Part shown: piece by piece, positions 1 to 5,792 of the stretch | Layout of the letters: every line of letters begins with the position of its first letter | Numbering within the stretch: the first letter of the stretch is position 1 | Source of the DNA: an uncultured Bacteroidales bacterium | GTDB taxonomy: Bacteria > Bacteroidota > Bacteroidia > Bacteroidales > WCHB1-69 | Assembly: GCA_900321845.1 (NCBI GenBank) | Contig: ONXT01000198.1 | Span: 1 to 6,568, forward strand | DNA length: 6,568 bases | Direction: 5' to 3' | The notes under the pieces: generated by a model | What the model saw: the letters and a program-made list of their open reading frames with translations, nothing else | Told to the model about the DNA's origin: nothing | Database searches by the model: none | Made by a program: the position numbers and the translations under genes

Positions 1-10
1 AGATTAAAAG

Positions 11-691
11 ATGAAGGAAATATTGAGATTTTTAGACCAATTGATGCGCCACAACGACCGCGAGTGGTTTCAGGCTCACAAGGAGGAGTACAAAAGGGTG
101 CAGGCACACTTCAACTTCTTCACCGAGCGCTTGATTGCGGAGGTGGGAAAGTTCGATGAAAGCATCCGCCCCTTGACCGTTGCCGATTGCACCTATCGGA
201 TATACAAGGACATGCGCTTTTCCAAGGAGAAGATCCCGTACAAGACACACATGGGAGCCTATCTCTGTCCGCACGGCAAGAAGTCGGGAATGGCGGGCTA
301 CTACTTTCACTTAGAACCCTCTGAATCAGAAGATTATGCATTCGGAAATCTTCTGGCGGCGGGGTTGTACAATCCCACTCCTTCGCTGGCGATTGCCATA
401 CGCGACAAAATCCACAATGAACCCGACGCCTTCGAGCAAGTTGTTGAAGCGGCCAAAGACTACCATTGGAACGACAATGCCAAACTCAAGCGCGTTCCCA
501 ACGGCTACCCGCAGGATGCGAGACACGCTGAGTACTTGAAACTCAAGACCTTCACCATCTGCGCCGCCCTTCCCGACCAGATCGTGTTGGGCGATGAAAC
601 CAAACTCCTGCACTACGTCACTGAAATTTTCCGCGAGGCCAAGCCCTGCAACGACTTCATCAACCAGGTAGTGGAAAGCGGTTGCTGGTAA
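11..691 (+). CDS. DUF2461 family protein (TIGR02453-type)
   Basis: This 226-residue soluble protein has no signal peptide or membrane segment and matches DUF2461, a family of unknown biochemical role widespread in bacteria. Visible family hallmarks are NDREWF at residues 15-20, the basic stretch YRIYKDMRFSKEKIPYKTH at 62-80, GYYFH at 96-100, AGLYNPTP at 117-124, and a C-terminal LKRVPNGYP segment from 159. The length is normal for the family, so the gene appears complete. The ATG is well supported: an in-frame TAA lies only four bases before it, and family members usually begin with a short helix ahead of the NN/NDREWF motif. The flippase gene starts 43 bases downstream on the same strand with no terminator between, so the two are probably cotranscribed. 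The family call is confident, but the function is unknown. Confidence 0.93.
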   Translation: MKEILRFLDQLMRHNDREWFQAHKEEYKRVQAHFNFFTERLIAEVGKFDESIRPLTVADCTYRIYKDMRFSKEKIPYKTHMGAYLCPHGKKSGMAGYYFHLEPSESEDYAFGNLLAAGLYNPTPSLAIAIRDKIHNEPDAFEQVVEAAKDYHWNDNAKLKRVPNGYPQDARHAEYLKLKTFTICAALPDQIVLGDETKLLHYVTEIFREAKPCNDFINQVVESGCW

Positions 692-734
692 GCGCTCCAA
701 CTTATTCATAATCAAGATAAAAACTTCACATAGC

Positions 735-2249
735 ATGGGCATTATCATCCGACAGAGCATCAAAGGCACGATTGCCAACTACATCGGCATTGCGGTGGGG
801 TTTGTCACCACATTCTTCGTGCTGACAAACTACTTGACCACCGCGGAGGTCGGGCTGACGCGGGTTTTAGTGGATGCCGGCACCCTGTTTTCCAGTTTCG
901 CCCTGCTGGGCACAGGTTCTTCCATCATTCGTTTCTTTCCCTATTTCAAAGACGAGGAGCAGAAAAACCACGGGATTTTCTTCTGGTCACTCATCATTCC
1001 CCTCGTTGGATTCGCCCTCTTCATTCTATGCTTTTTTATTTGTAAAGGATTAATAATCAGAACATTTTCAGACAATTCCCCGCTTTTTGTCAACTACGTT
1101 TACTACATTCTTCCGCTGGCATTCTTCATGGTTTATCTGAGTGTGATTGAATGCAACGCAACCATTCTGATGCGCGTGGCTGTGCCAAAATTTATCAGAG
1201 AGGTGGTGATTCGCGTGCTTCTTTTGGCCGGCTACATCCTCTTCGGACATGGCATCATCAACCTCGACGGACTGGTAATTTTCTTCTGCGCCACCTACGG
1301 CATCGCGGCCGCACTGAACTTCATCTATTTAATCAGCACGCAAAAAATTTCGTTCAAACCCGACTGGAAATACATCACCAAGGATTTACGAAGGGAATTC
1401 ATCTACTACACATTGTTTCTCATTACAGCGGCATTGGTAGCCAACGTGCTACCCACATTGAGCAGTTTCTTTGTAACCGCCCAGATGGGATTGGCCTTCA
1501 CGGGGGTCTATGCCATTGCCACCTACATTGCCGCAGTGATTGAAGTGCCTTACCGCTCACTTTCAGCGATTGTCAATCCACAGATTTCAGTCGCCATCAA
1601 AGAACAGGACATTCCAAAAGCGACATCACTATGCCAAAAAGTTGCATTAAACCAATTTTTGGCAGGGGCCACCATCTTTTTGATTATATGGATTAACATC
1701 GATTTGCTTTTCCAAATCTTACCCAATGGCGAACAATACGCGACCGGCAAATGGGTTGTCTTCATCTTAGGGTTGACAAGGCTCATGATATCTTCCTTCG
1801 GTATCGGAGGTGCGCCGCTCGGATACTCCAAATTCTACTATTTCTCTCTTCTTTTCACCCTCGTTCTGATGATTTCCTCCATATTCCTGAACTATTACCT
1901 GATACCGATTTACGGCATCAACGGAGCGGCCTTCGCCACATTGCTCTCCAATTTTGTGTATTACGTTCTGAGTCTCTGGTTCGTTCAGAAAAAAATCGGG
2001 ACCACACCCTTCTCGTGGAATCTGCTGAAAGTGCTGGCGCTCATCGCCATTATGACCGCATTGAATTACGGATTCACCTACATCAATGGTTATATCTTCA
2101 GGAATCCGACAATAGTGATGGCGGTTGTGGAAGCTGTTCTCCGCACCGGAATCGTCTGCATTTCCGGTCTGATTATGCTATATTTTGGCAGAGTCTCCCC
2201 AGAAATCAACGTGATGATTGACAAAGCGATTGCGAAAGTGAGACATTGA
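735..2249 (+). CDS. MOP-superfamily polysaccharide/lipid-linked oligosaccharide flippase (Wzx-like)
   Basis: This 504-residue integral membrane protein has about 14 predicted hydrophobic helices, roughly at residues 12-34, 43-64, 82-104, 116-137, 156-174, 178-200, 222-242, 252-270, 306-326, 338-356, 366-390, 396-417, 428-448 and 462-484. That is the layout of MOP-superfamily exporters such as Wzx, which move lipid-linked sugar units across the inner membrane. The N-terminus (MGIIIRQSIKGTIANYIG, then TRVLVDAGTLFSSFALLGTGSSIIRFFPYF) is typical of Bacteroidota proteins annotated as lipopolysaccharide or polysaccharide biosynthesis flippases. No glycosyltransferase or polymerase gene is nearby, so the gene is not in an obvious glycan cluster and its substrate cannot be read from context. 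The ATG is preferred because it gives the conserved N-terminus directly. Transcription is probably from a promoter ahead of the DUF2461 gene, since no -7 element is seen in the 43-base gap. Confidence 0.9.
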   Translation: MGIIIRQSIKGTIANYIGIAVGFVTTFFVLTNYLTTAEVGLTRVLVDAGTLFSSFALLGTGSSIIRFFPYFKDEEQKNHGIFFWSLIIPLVGFALFILCFFICKGLIIRTFSDNSPLFVNYVYYILPLAFFMVYLSVIECNATILMRVAVPKFIREVVIRVLLLAGYILFGHGIINLDGLVIFFCATYGIAAALNFIYLISTQKISFKPDWKYITKDLRREFIYYTLFLITAALVANVLPTLSSFFVTAQMGLAFTGVYAIATYIAAVIEVPYRSLSAIVNPQISVAIKEQDIPKATSLCQKVALNQFLAGATIFLIIWINIDLLFQILPNGEQYATGKWVVFILGLTRLMISSFGIGGAPLGYSKFYYFSLLFTLVLMISSIFLNYYLIPIYGINGAAFATLLSNFVYYVLSLWFVQKKIGTTPFSWNLLKVLALIAIMTALNYGFTYINGYIFRNPTIVMAVVEAVLRTGIVCISGLIMLYFGRVSPEINVMIDKAIAKVRH

Positions 2250-2272
2250 CTTTTAGCGTTTTGTAAAAAAAT

Positions 2273-2307
2273 GTAAAAAATGATTTTCGGTCTTTATCAT
2301 TTTTTAC
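2273..2307. repeat. 12-bp perfect AT-rich inverted repeat; possible terminator or operator
   Basis: GTAAAAAATGAT at 2273-2284 pairs perfectly with ATCATTTTTTAC at 2296-2307 around an 11-base loop. It begins 23 bases after the flippase stop and ends 8 bases before the glnS -7 element. The run of six T in the right arm, and of A in the left arm, could make it a weak intrinsic terminator for the upstream unit. It also covers the expected -33 region of the glnS promoter, so an operator role is equally possible. A direct GTAAAAAA repeat starts at 2263. Confidence 0.5.
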
Positions 2308-2315
2308 GAAAATCG

Positions 2316-2323
2316 TATTTTTG
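2316..2323 (+). promoter_or_regulatory. Bacteroidota-type -7 promoter element of glnS
   Basis: TATTTTTG fits the TAnnTTTG -7 consensus recognised by the Bacteroidota primary sigma factor. It lies 33 bases before the chosen glnS ATG, which leaves a short leader. No clean TTTG -33 element is visible at the usual distance, where the inverted repeat sits instead. A TTG codon inside this element is in frame with glnS but is very unlikely to be a start. Confidence 0.75.
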
Positions 2324-2356
2324 CGGCTTAAAAATCCTATTAAACATTTTAGTAAT

Positions 2357-3976
2357 ATGAATTTTATTGAAGAGATCATTGAAAAAGATTTGGCTAACGG
2401 GAAAAACGGTTCGAAAGTGCACACTCGGTTTCCACCGGAACCCAATGGATACTTGCACATCGGCCATGCCAAATCCATCTGTCTGAACTTCGGTATCGCA
2501 AAAAAATATAACGGTTTGTGCAATTTGCGTTTTGACGACACGAACCCCGTAAAAGAGGATGTTGAGTATGTGGATTCCATCAAAGAAGACATCCAATGGT
2601 TAGGTTTCCAATGGGCGGAGGAGCACTACGCCTCCGACTATTTCGACCAGCTTTACGAGTGGGCTGAACAGTTGATTCAAGAGGGTTTGGCCTACGTGGA
2701 CGACCAGACGCAGGAGGAAATCAGTGCGGGCAGGGGCGTTCCTACGAAGCCGGGCACCGAAAGTCCATACCGCAACCGCTCCATTGAGGAGAATTTGGAC
2801 TTGTTCCGCCGCATGAAAGCCGGTGAGTTTCCTGATGGCAGCCGCGTTCTCCGCGCCAAAATCGGCATGGACTCTCCCAACATGCACATGCGCGACCCCA
2901 TCATGTACCGCATTCTCCACGCACACCACCACCGCACTGGCGATAAATGGAACATCTACCCGATGTACGACTTCGCCCACGGCCAAAGCGACTCCATCGA
3001 AGGCATCACCCACTCCATCTGCACCCTCGAATTTGAGGTGCATCGTCCGCTGTACGACTGGTTCTGCGAGGCATTGAAAATTCATCACCCGCAACAAATC
3101 GAGTTCGCTCGCCTCAACCTCAACTACACCATCATGAGCAAGCGCAAATTGATGAAATTGGTGCAAGATAAACACGTTATGGGCTGGGACGACCCGCGTA
3201 TGCCCACCATCTGCGGTCTGCGCCGCCGCGGCTACACCCCCGCCTCAGTGCGCAACTTCGCCGAGACCGTCGGCATTGCCAAGCGCGACAACATCATCGA
3301 CGTCTCCCTGTTGGAATTCTGCGCCCGCGAAGACCTCAACAAGGTCGCCACGCGCACCATGGCGGTTTTGGACCCTGTAAAACTCATCATCGACAACTAC
3401 GAAGGCGAGGAGATGCTGAACGCCGTCAACAACCCGGAAAATCCGGAGGCTGGCACCCGACCGATTCCCTTCACCAAAGAACTCTGGATGGAGCGCGCCG
3501 ACTTCCGCGAGGTGGCCGACAAGAAATTCTACCGCCTGACCATCGGCGGTGAGGTGCGCCTGAAATACGCCTACATCATCAAATGCACACACATCGACAA
3601 AGATGCTGACGGCAACATCACCGCCATCCACGCGACTTACGACCCGGAAACGAAGAGCGGAATGCCGCTTAGCAACCGCAAGGTGAAAGCCACCATCCAC
3701 TGGGTTTCGGCACAACATGCCAAGAAAGCTGAAATCCGCCTCTTCGAACGCTTGTTCTTGAAATCCGACCCCGACGACTGCGAAGAGGGACAAACCTTCC
3801 TCGACTCCCTCAACCCCAATTCCCTTACCATACAGGACGGCTGGATTGAAGAGGGCCTAACATTGGACAATCCCGAAAGACACTACCAGTTTGAAAGAAT
3901 CGGCTACTTCTGCATCGACAGGGACTCGACTGCAGACAAGATTGTGTTCAACAAAACGGTAGGACTGAAACAATAA
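2357..3976 (+). CDS. glnS: Glutaminyl-tRNA synthetase (class I)
   Basis: This 539-residue cytoplasmic enzyme charges tRNA-Gln with glutamine using ATP. The class I Rossmann catalytic core shows PPEPNGYLHIGHAKS at residues 26-40 (HIGH signature at 34-37) and MSKRKL at 260-265 (the KMSKS-equivalent loop). GWDDPRMPT (276-284) and LRRRGYT (288-294) are highly characteristic of GlnRS, as opposed to GluRS. The segment MAVLDPVKLIIDNYEG at 335-350 opens the C-terminal anticodon-binding beta-barrels, which run to the end. The length is close to the roughly 550 residues of the E. coli enzyme. I chose the ATG at 2357 because the open frame upstream only begins at a TTG inside the promoter -7 element, and because MNFIEEIIEKDL is a sensible GlnRS N-terminus. 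The secreted thioredoxin gene follows after 37 bases with no terminator. Confidence 0.97.
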   Translation: MNFIEEIIEKDLANGKNGSKVHTRFPPEPNGYLHIGHAKSICLNFGIAKKYNGLCNLRFDDTNPVKEDVEYVDSIKEDIQWLGFQWAEEHYASDYFDQLYEWAEQLIQEGLAYVDDQTQEEISAGRGVPTKPGTESPYRNRSIEENLDLFRRMKAGEFPDGSRVLRAKIGMDSPNMHMRDPIMYRILHAHHHRTGDKWNIYPMYDFAHGQSDSIEGITHSICTLEFEVHRPLYDWFCEALKIHHPQQIEFARLNLNYTIMSKRKLMKLVQDKHVMGWDDPRMPTICGLRRRGYTPASVRNFAETVGIAKRDNIIDVSLLEFCAREDLNKVATRTMAVLDPVKLIIDNYEGEEMLNAVNNPENPEAGTRPIPFTKELWMERADFREVADKKFYRLTIGGEVRLKYAYIIKCTHIDKDADGNITAIHATYDPETKSGMPLSNRKVKATIHWVSAQHAKKAEIRLFERLFLKSDPDDCEEGQTFLDSLNPNSLTIQDGWIEEGLTLDNPERHYQFERIGYFCIDRDSTADKIVFNKTVGLKQ

Positions 3977-4013
3977 GGCATGACTATCAGATTAATAATC
4001 AATTGAATACTTT

Positions 4014-4469
4014 ATGAGAAAATTAATTCCATTTCTATTCGTTCTGCTGATTTTTGGCACAGTTAATGCACAAAATCAAGGCGGCAAGAAATCCGAAGAG
4101 GCCACCGTTAAGATGATAACGCAGGATGAATTCAAAAAGATGATTTTCGATTATTCCGACACAACGGCATTGTACAAAGGCAAAAAGTGCGTGGTGGTGG
4201 ATTTCTATGCCGACTGGTGCGGACCCTGCCGAAAATTGGCACCCATCATGGAGGATCTTGCAAAAAAATATGCCAACGACGTCATCTTTTACAAGATTAA
4301 TGTTGACTACAACAAGGAAATCGCACAGATATTCGACATCCGCAACATTCCGTCCCTCCTATTTGTCAAAGCAAAAGAGCGGCCGAGCAAAATGATTGGA
4401 CTACCCACCAAGAGCGAGTTGGTGAAAATCATCGACACCGTACTGCTGGGCAAAGAGGATGCAGAATGA
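4014..4469 (+). CDS. Secreted (periplasmic) thioredoxin-family protein
   Basis: This 151-residue protein has a type I signal peptide (MRKLIPFLFVLLIFGTVNA, probable cleavage after residue 19, before QN) and a single thioredoxin domain from about residue 35 to 145. The active site WCGPC is at 68-72 (Cys69 and Cys72), inside the typical VVDFYADWCGPCRKLAP context. The cis-proline is Pro113 in NIPSLLFV. The classical thioredoxin motif together with export suggests a disulfide reductase or oxidoreductase of the periplasm; direction and substrates cannot be told from sequence. The gene lies 37 bases after glnS with no clear promoter, so it may be read through from glnS. Immediately downstream come four Cys-rich mini-lipoprotein genes, which makes them candidate substrates (inference from proximity only). 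It has no TlpA/ResA-type N-terminal extension and is simply a signal peptide, a short linker and the fold. Confidence 0.92.
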   Translation: MRKLIPFLFVLLIFGTVNAQNQGGKKSEEATVKMITQDEFKKMIFDYSDTTALYKGKKCVVVDFYADWCGPCRKLAPIMEDLAKKYANDVIFYKINVDYNKEIAQIFDIRNIPSLLFVKAKERPSKMIGLPTKSELVKIIDTVLLGKEDAE

Positions 4470-4500
4470 AATTCTTTTATAAATAATGTTAAAAGGTGTA

Positions 4501-4514
4501 ATTTTTGCAAAAAT
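4501..4514. repeat. 14-bp perfect palindrome upstream of the first lipoprotein gene; possible operator
   Basis: ATTTTTGCAAAAAT is an exact palindrome lying just 5 bases before the -7 element of the 4554 gene. With a one-base bulge the symmetry extends to GTA...TAC at 4498-4516. It sits between the expected -33 and -7 positions, as a repressor site might. It is AT-rich, so chance is possible. Confidence 0.4.
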
Positions 4515-4519
4515 ACTTG

Positions 4520-4527
4520 TACTTTTG
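4520..4527 (+). promoter_or_regulatory. -7 promoter element of the first lipoprotein bicistron
   Basis: TACTTTTG is an exact TAnnTTTG match, 26 bases before the ATG at 4554. The leader that follows is A-rich (ATCTAAAAATCAAACAAAAA) and has no Shine-Dalgarno sequence, as is usual in Bacteroidota. No convincing -33 element is seen. The next gene starts 2 bases after the stop of the first, so this promoter probably serves both. Confidence 0.75.
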
Positions 4528-4553
4528 CACATCTAAAAATCAAACAAAAAAGA

Positions 4554-4766
4554 ATGAAGAAAAAAGTATTAGCTATTGTTGCGGCAGTTGTATTAGTTGC
4601 TGCCTTCACCTCATGCGACAAAAAGTGCACTTGCACTACCACTATTGGCGGAATCACCAGTGAATCTGAAATCAACGTTTCTGAATTGAACGACAAATAC
4701 GGCACGGACATCAAGAAATGCTCTGAATTCAACACGAACGGTATCACTTGCAAAGCAACCCTGTAA
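4554..4766 (+). CDS. Small Cys-rich predicted lipoprotein, copy 1
   Basis: This 70-residue protein has a type II signal peptide: a lysine-rich N-terminus, a hydrophobic core at residues 5-18, and lipobox FTSC with the lipidation cysteine at 21. The mature part is only about 50 residues and very polar. It carries the pattern shared by all four genes here: C21-x3-C25-x-C27, then Cys56 in KKCSEF and Cys66 near the end. Four non-lipidated cysteines could form two disulfides or bind metal. It is closest to the copy at 5212, with about two thirds of aligned residues identical, including the run FTSCDKKCTCTT and the KKCSEF motif. It has its own promoter and forms a bicistron with the next gene. I do not recognise the family from a characterised protein, and the function is unknown. 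The promoter, signal peptide and paralogues argue that this short gene is real. Confidence 0.87.
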   Translation: MKKKVLAIVAAVVLVAAFTSCDKKCTCTTTIGGITSESEINVSELNDKYGTDIKKCSEFNTNGITCKATL

Positions 4767-4768
4767 AA

Positions 4769-4987
4769 ATGAAAAAAGTTTTGATCGCTGCCATAGCAGC
4801 AGTTTTATTATCATTCGCAACCTCTTGCGAAAAAAAATGCACCTGCAAACATTATGTAGCAGGCACGGTAACTGAAGAATACGAATACTCCATCAGCAAA
4901 GAGTCCGAGAAGAAATGCTCCGACTTTGAAGCCACTCCTGTAACGACTGACGCAAACGGTCAGCAGGTGGGCTGGGAATGCAAGTAA
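4769..4987 (+). CDS. Small Cys-rich predicted lipoprotein, copy 2
   Basis: This 72-residue protein has a type II signal peptide (MKKVLIAAIAAVLLSFATSC; lipidation Cys20). Downstream are Cys24 and Cys26 in EKKCTC, Cys50 in KKCSDF, and Cys71 as the penultimate residue. The frame is open back to a TTG at 4748, but that start would put seven extra residues before the signal peptide and overlap the previous gene, so the ATG at 4769 is preferred. The gene starts 2 bases after the stop of copy 1 and has no promoter of its own, so the pair is almost certainly cotranscribed. Between the motifs it differs from copy 1, with an acidic and aromatic stretch EEYEYSISKE at 36-45. The cysteine positions are identical to those of the copy at 5571 despite little other similarity. 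Function unknown. Confidence 0.86.
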   Translation: MKKVLIAAIAAVLLSFATSCEKKCTCKHYVAGTVTEEYEYSISKESEKKCSDFEATPVTTDANGQQVGWECK

Positions 4988-5002
4988 TTTTTCATCGAAA
5001 TC

Positions 5003-5033
5003 ACGGGAACTGTTATTCTGCCACCGTTTTTTT
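5003..5033 (+). terminator. Possible intrinsic terminator after lipoprotein copy 2
   Basis: ACGG at 5003-5006 can pair with CCGT at 5024-5027, with a further G-C pair across a bulged A, and seven T follow from 5027. The stem is short and the loop long, so this is only a moderate candidate, but it is well placed 16 bases after the stop of copy 2. Confidence 0.4.
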
Positions 5034-5139
5034 GGGCCGAATGAATTATTGCTTTGAATAAAAGGTATTCGTACACGACGAAAAACGTTAATAATTCTTA
5101 AAATTAGGCTGACACGTTCTGTTTTAAATATAAATAGCC

Positions 5140-5147
5140 TATTTTTG
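5140..5147 (+). promoter_or_regulatory. -7 promoter element of lipoprotein copy 3
   Basis: TATTTTTG matches TAnnTTTG and is followed by GCAC, as in the promoter of copy 1. A TTCTG at 5117-5121, 18 bases upstream, could be a degenerate -33 element. The ATG is 64 bases downstream, leaving a longer leader than for the other copies. Confidence 0.75.
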
Positions 5148-5164
5148 CACGCTAAATAATCACC

Positions 5165-5181
5165 TCCCCATCACATGGGGA
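5165..5181 (+). promoter_or_regulatory. Short hairpin in the 5' leader of lipoprotein copy 3
   Basis: TCCCCAT at 5165-5171 pairs exactly with ATGGGGA at 5175-5181 around a 3-base loop. It lies about ten bases inside the predicted transcript and about 30 bases before the ATG. Its GC content stands out in an otherwise AT-rich leader. No T-run follows, so it is not a terminator; a 5' stability element is one possibility. Confidence 0.45.
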
Positions 5182-5211
5182 TATTTATTAACCATTAAAA
5201 ACAAAAACATT

Positions 5212-5427
5212 ATGAAAAAAGTATTAGCATTTGCAGCAGCTCTCGTATTGGTCGTAGCTTTCACTTCATGCGACAAAAAATGCACCTGCACCACAAAAGT
5301 TGGCGGTATTGAATCAAAAACCACTTTCAACTTGGATGAATTGAACGAAAAGTACAAGACGGATTACAAAAAGTGCTCAGAATTCGATGTCAAAGCTGAT
5401 GACCAGAATTACACGACTTGCAAATAG
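5212..5427 (+). CDS. Small Cys-rich predicted lipoprotein, copy 3
   Basis: This 71-residue protein has a type II signal peptide with lipobox FTSC and lipidation Cys20. The shared pattern continues with Cys24 and Cys26 in DKKCTC, Cys55 in KKCSEF, and Cys70 as the penultimate residue. It is the close paralogue of copy 1. After the CTC motif both read TT-x-x-GGI, then an N-x-x-ELN-x-KY-x-TD segment leading into the KKCSEF motif. Copy 3 has a slightly longer tail (DVKADDQNYTTCK). The aspartate directly after the lipidated cysteine is shared with copy 1. It is a monocistron with its own promoter, a leader hairpin and a strong intrinsic terminator, and the A-rich leader lacks a Shine-Dalgarno sequence. 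Function unknown; an envelope disulfide or metal-binding role is only an inference from the cysteines. Confidence 0.88.
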   Translation: MKKVLAFAAALVLVVAFTSCDKKCTCTTKVGGIESKTTFNLDELNEKYKTDYKKCSEFDVKADDQNYTTCK

Positions 5428-5448
5428 CATTTTACTTACCCCAAATGG

Positions 5449-5479
5449 AACGGACGCTATATTTGCGTCCGTTTTTTTT
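5449..5479 (+). terminator. Strong intrinsic terminator after lipoprotein copy 3
   Basis: AACGGACGC at 5449-5457 pairs perfectly with GCGTCCGTT at 5465-5473 around a 7-base loop, and the right arm runs into eight T (5472-5479). It begins 22 bases after the stop of copy 3 and separates it from the promoter of copy 4. Confidence 0.92.
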
Positions 5480-5532
5480 ATCTTTCGGAACGTCATTTTT
5501 TGAAGCGAGGGAATTTCAATCGAAAAAAATTG

Positions 5533-5540
5533 TATTTTTG
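5533..5540 (+). promoter_or_regulatory. -7 promoter element of lipoprotein copy 4
   Basis: TATTTTTG matches TAnnTTTG, is followed by GC like the other promoters in this window, and lies 30 bases before the ATG at 5571. No clear -33 element is seen at the expected distance. Confidence 0.72.
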
Positions 5541-5570
5541 CGCGTCAAATCGAATTAATCTGAAATTAAT

Positions 5571-5792
5571 ATGAAAAAGTTTTTCGCCGTATTATTTTTA
5601 GCCGCCATTGCAACCGCTTCGTTTTCATGCGCCAGAGAATGCATCTGCACCGGCACGCATCCCAGCTCCGACCTCGCCATCGAAGAGCACAGTTTTGGCA
5701 AGATGACCACCAAGGAGTGCCAAGACAAGCAATACCGGATGAACACGGACACCACGTTTGCCACCAACAAGACTTGGGTCTGCGAAAACTAA
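5571..5792 (+). CDS. Small Cys-rich predicted lipoprotein, copy 4 (divergent)
   Basis: This 73-residue protein has a type II signal peptide (MKKFFAVLFLAAIATASFSC; lipidation Cys20). It keeps the family plan with Cys24 and Cys26 in RECICTG, Cys50 in KECQDK and Cys71 in WVCEN, but little else. The cysteine positions 20, 24, 26, 50 and 71 are the same as in copy 2, and both proteins have a Trp just before the last cysteine. It is the only copy with alanine rather than Asp or Glu after the lipidated cysteine, and it has a higher GC content than copies 1-3. It is a monocistron with its own promoter. Its stop overlaps that of the convergent thioredoxin-like gene by four bases (5789-5792), so any terminator must lie inside the opposing gene. 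Function unknown. Confidence 0.85.
   Translation: MKKFFAVLFLAAIATASFSCARECICTGTHPSSDLAIEEHSFGKMTTKECQDKQYRMNTDTTFATNKTWVCEN

Noticed and set aside
2321..2356. A TTG start for glnS that would add 12 residues at the N-terminus
   Set aside because: The TTG lies inside the -7 promoter element, so it would not be in the transcript, and the ATG at 2357 gives a normal GlnRS N-terminus.
2600..3793. Long minus-strand open frames opposite glnS (191 and 182 codons)
   Set aside because: They mirror the codon bias of glnS, show no recognisable domain, and glnS is unambiguous on the other strand.
3990..4000. GATTA-A-TAATC palindrome before the thioredoxin gene
   Set aside because: Five-base arms in AT-rich DNA are expected by chance, and no promoter element accompanies it.
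4501..4507. The palindrome's left arm as a second promoter for lipoprotein copy 1
   Set aside because: It lacks the TA at the right spacing for TAnnTTTG; the exact match at 4520 is the better element.
4307..4753. A 148-codon minus-strand open frame across the thioredoxin and lipoprotein copy 1
   Set aside because: It is antisense to two well-supported genes and an intergenic promoter, with no domain or leader of its own.
4748..4768. A TTG start for lipoprotein copy 2 overlapping copy 1
   Set aside because: It would place MQSNPVK before a complete type II signal peptide; the ATG at 4769 fits the family and gives a clean 2-base gap.
5458..5465. TATATTTG, a match to the TAnnTTTG promoter element
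   Set aside because: It falls across the loop of the strong terminator after copy 3, and copy 4 has a better-placed element at 5533.
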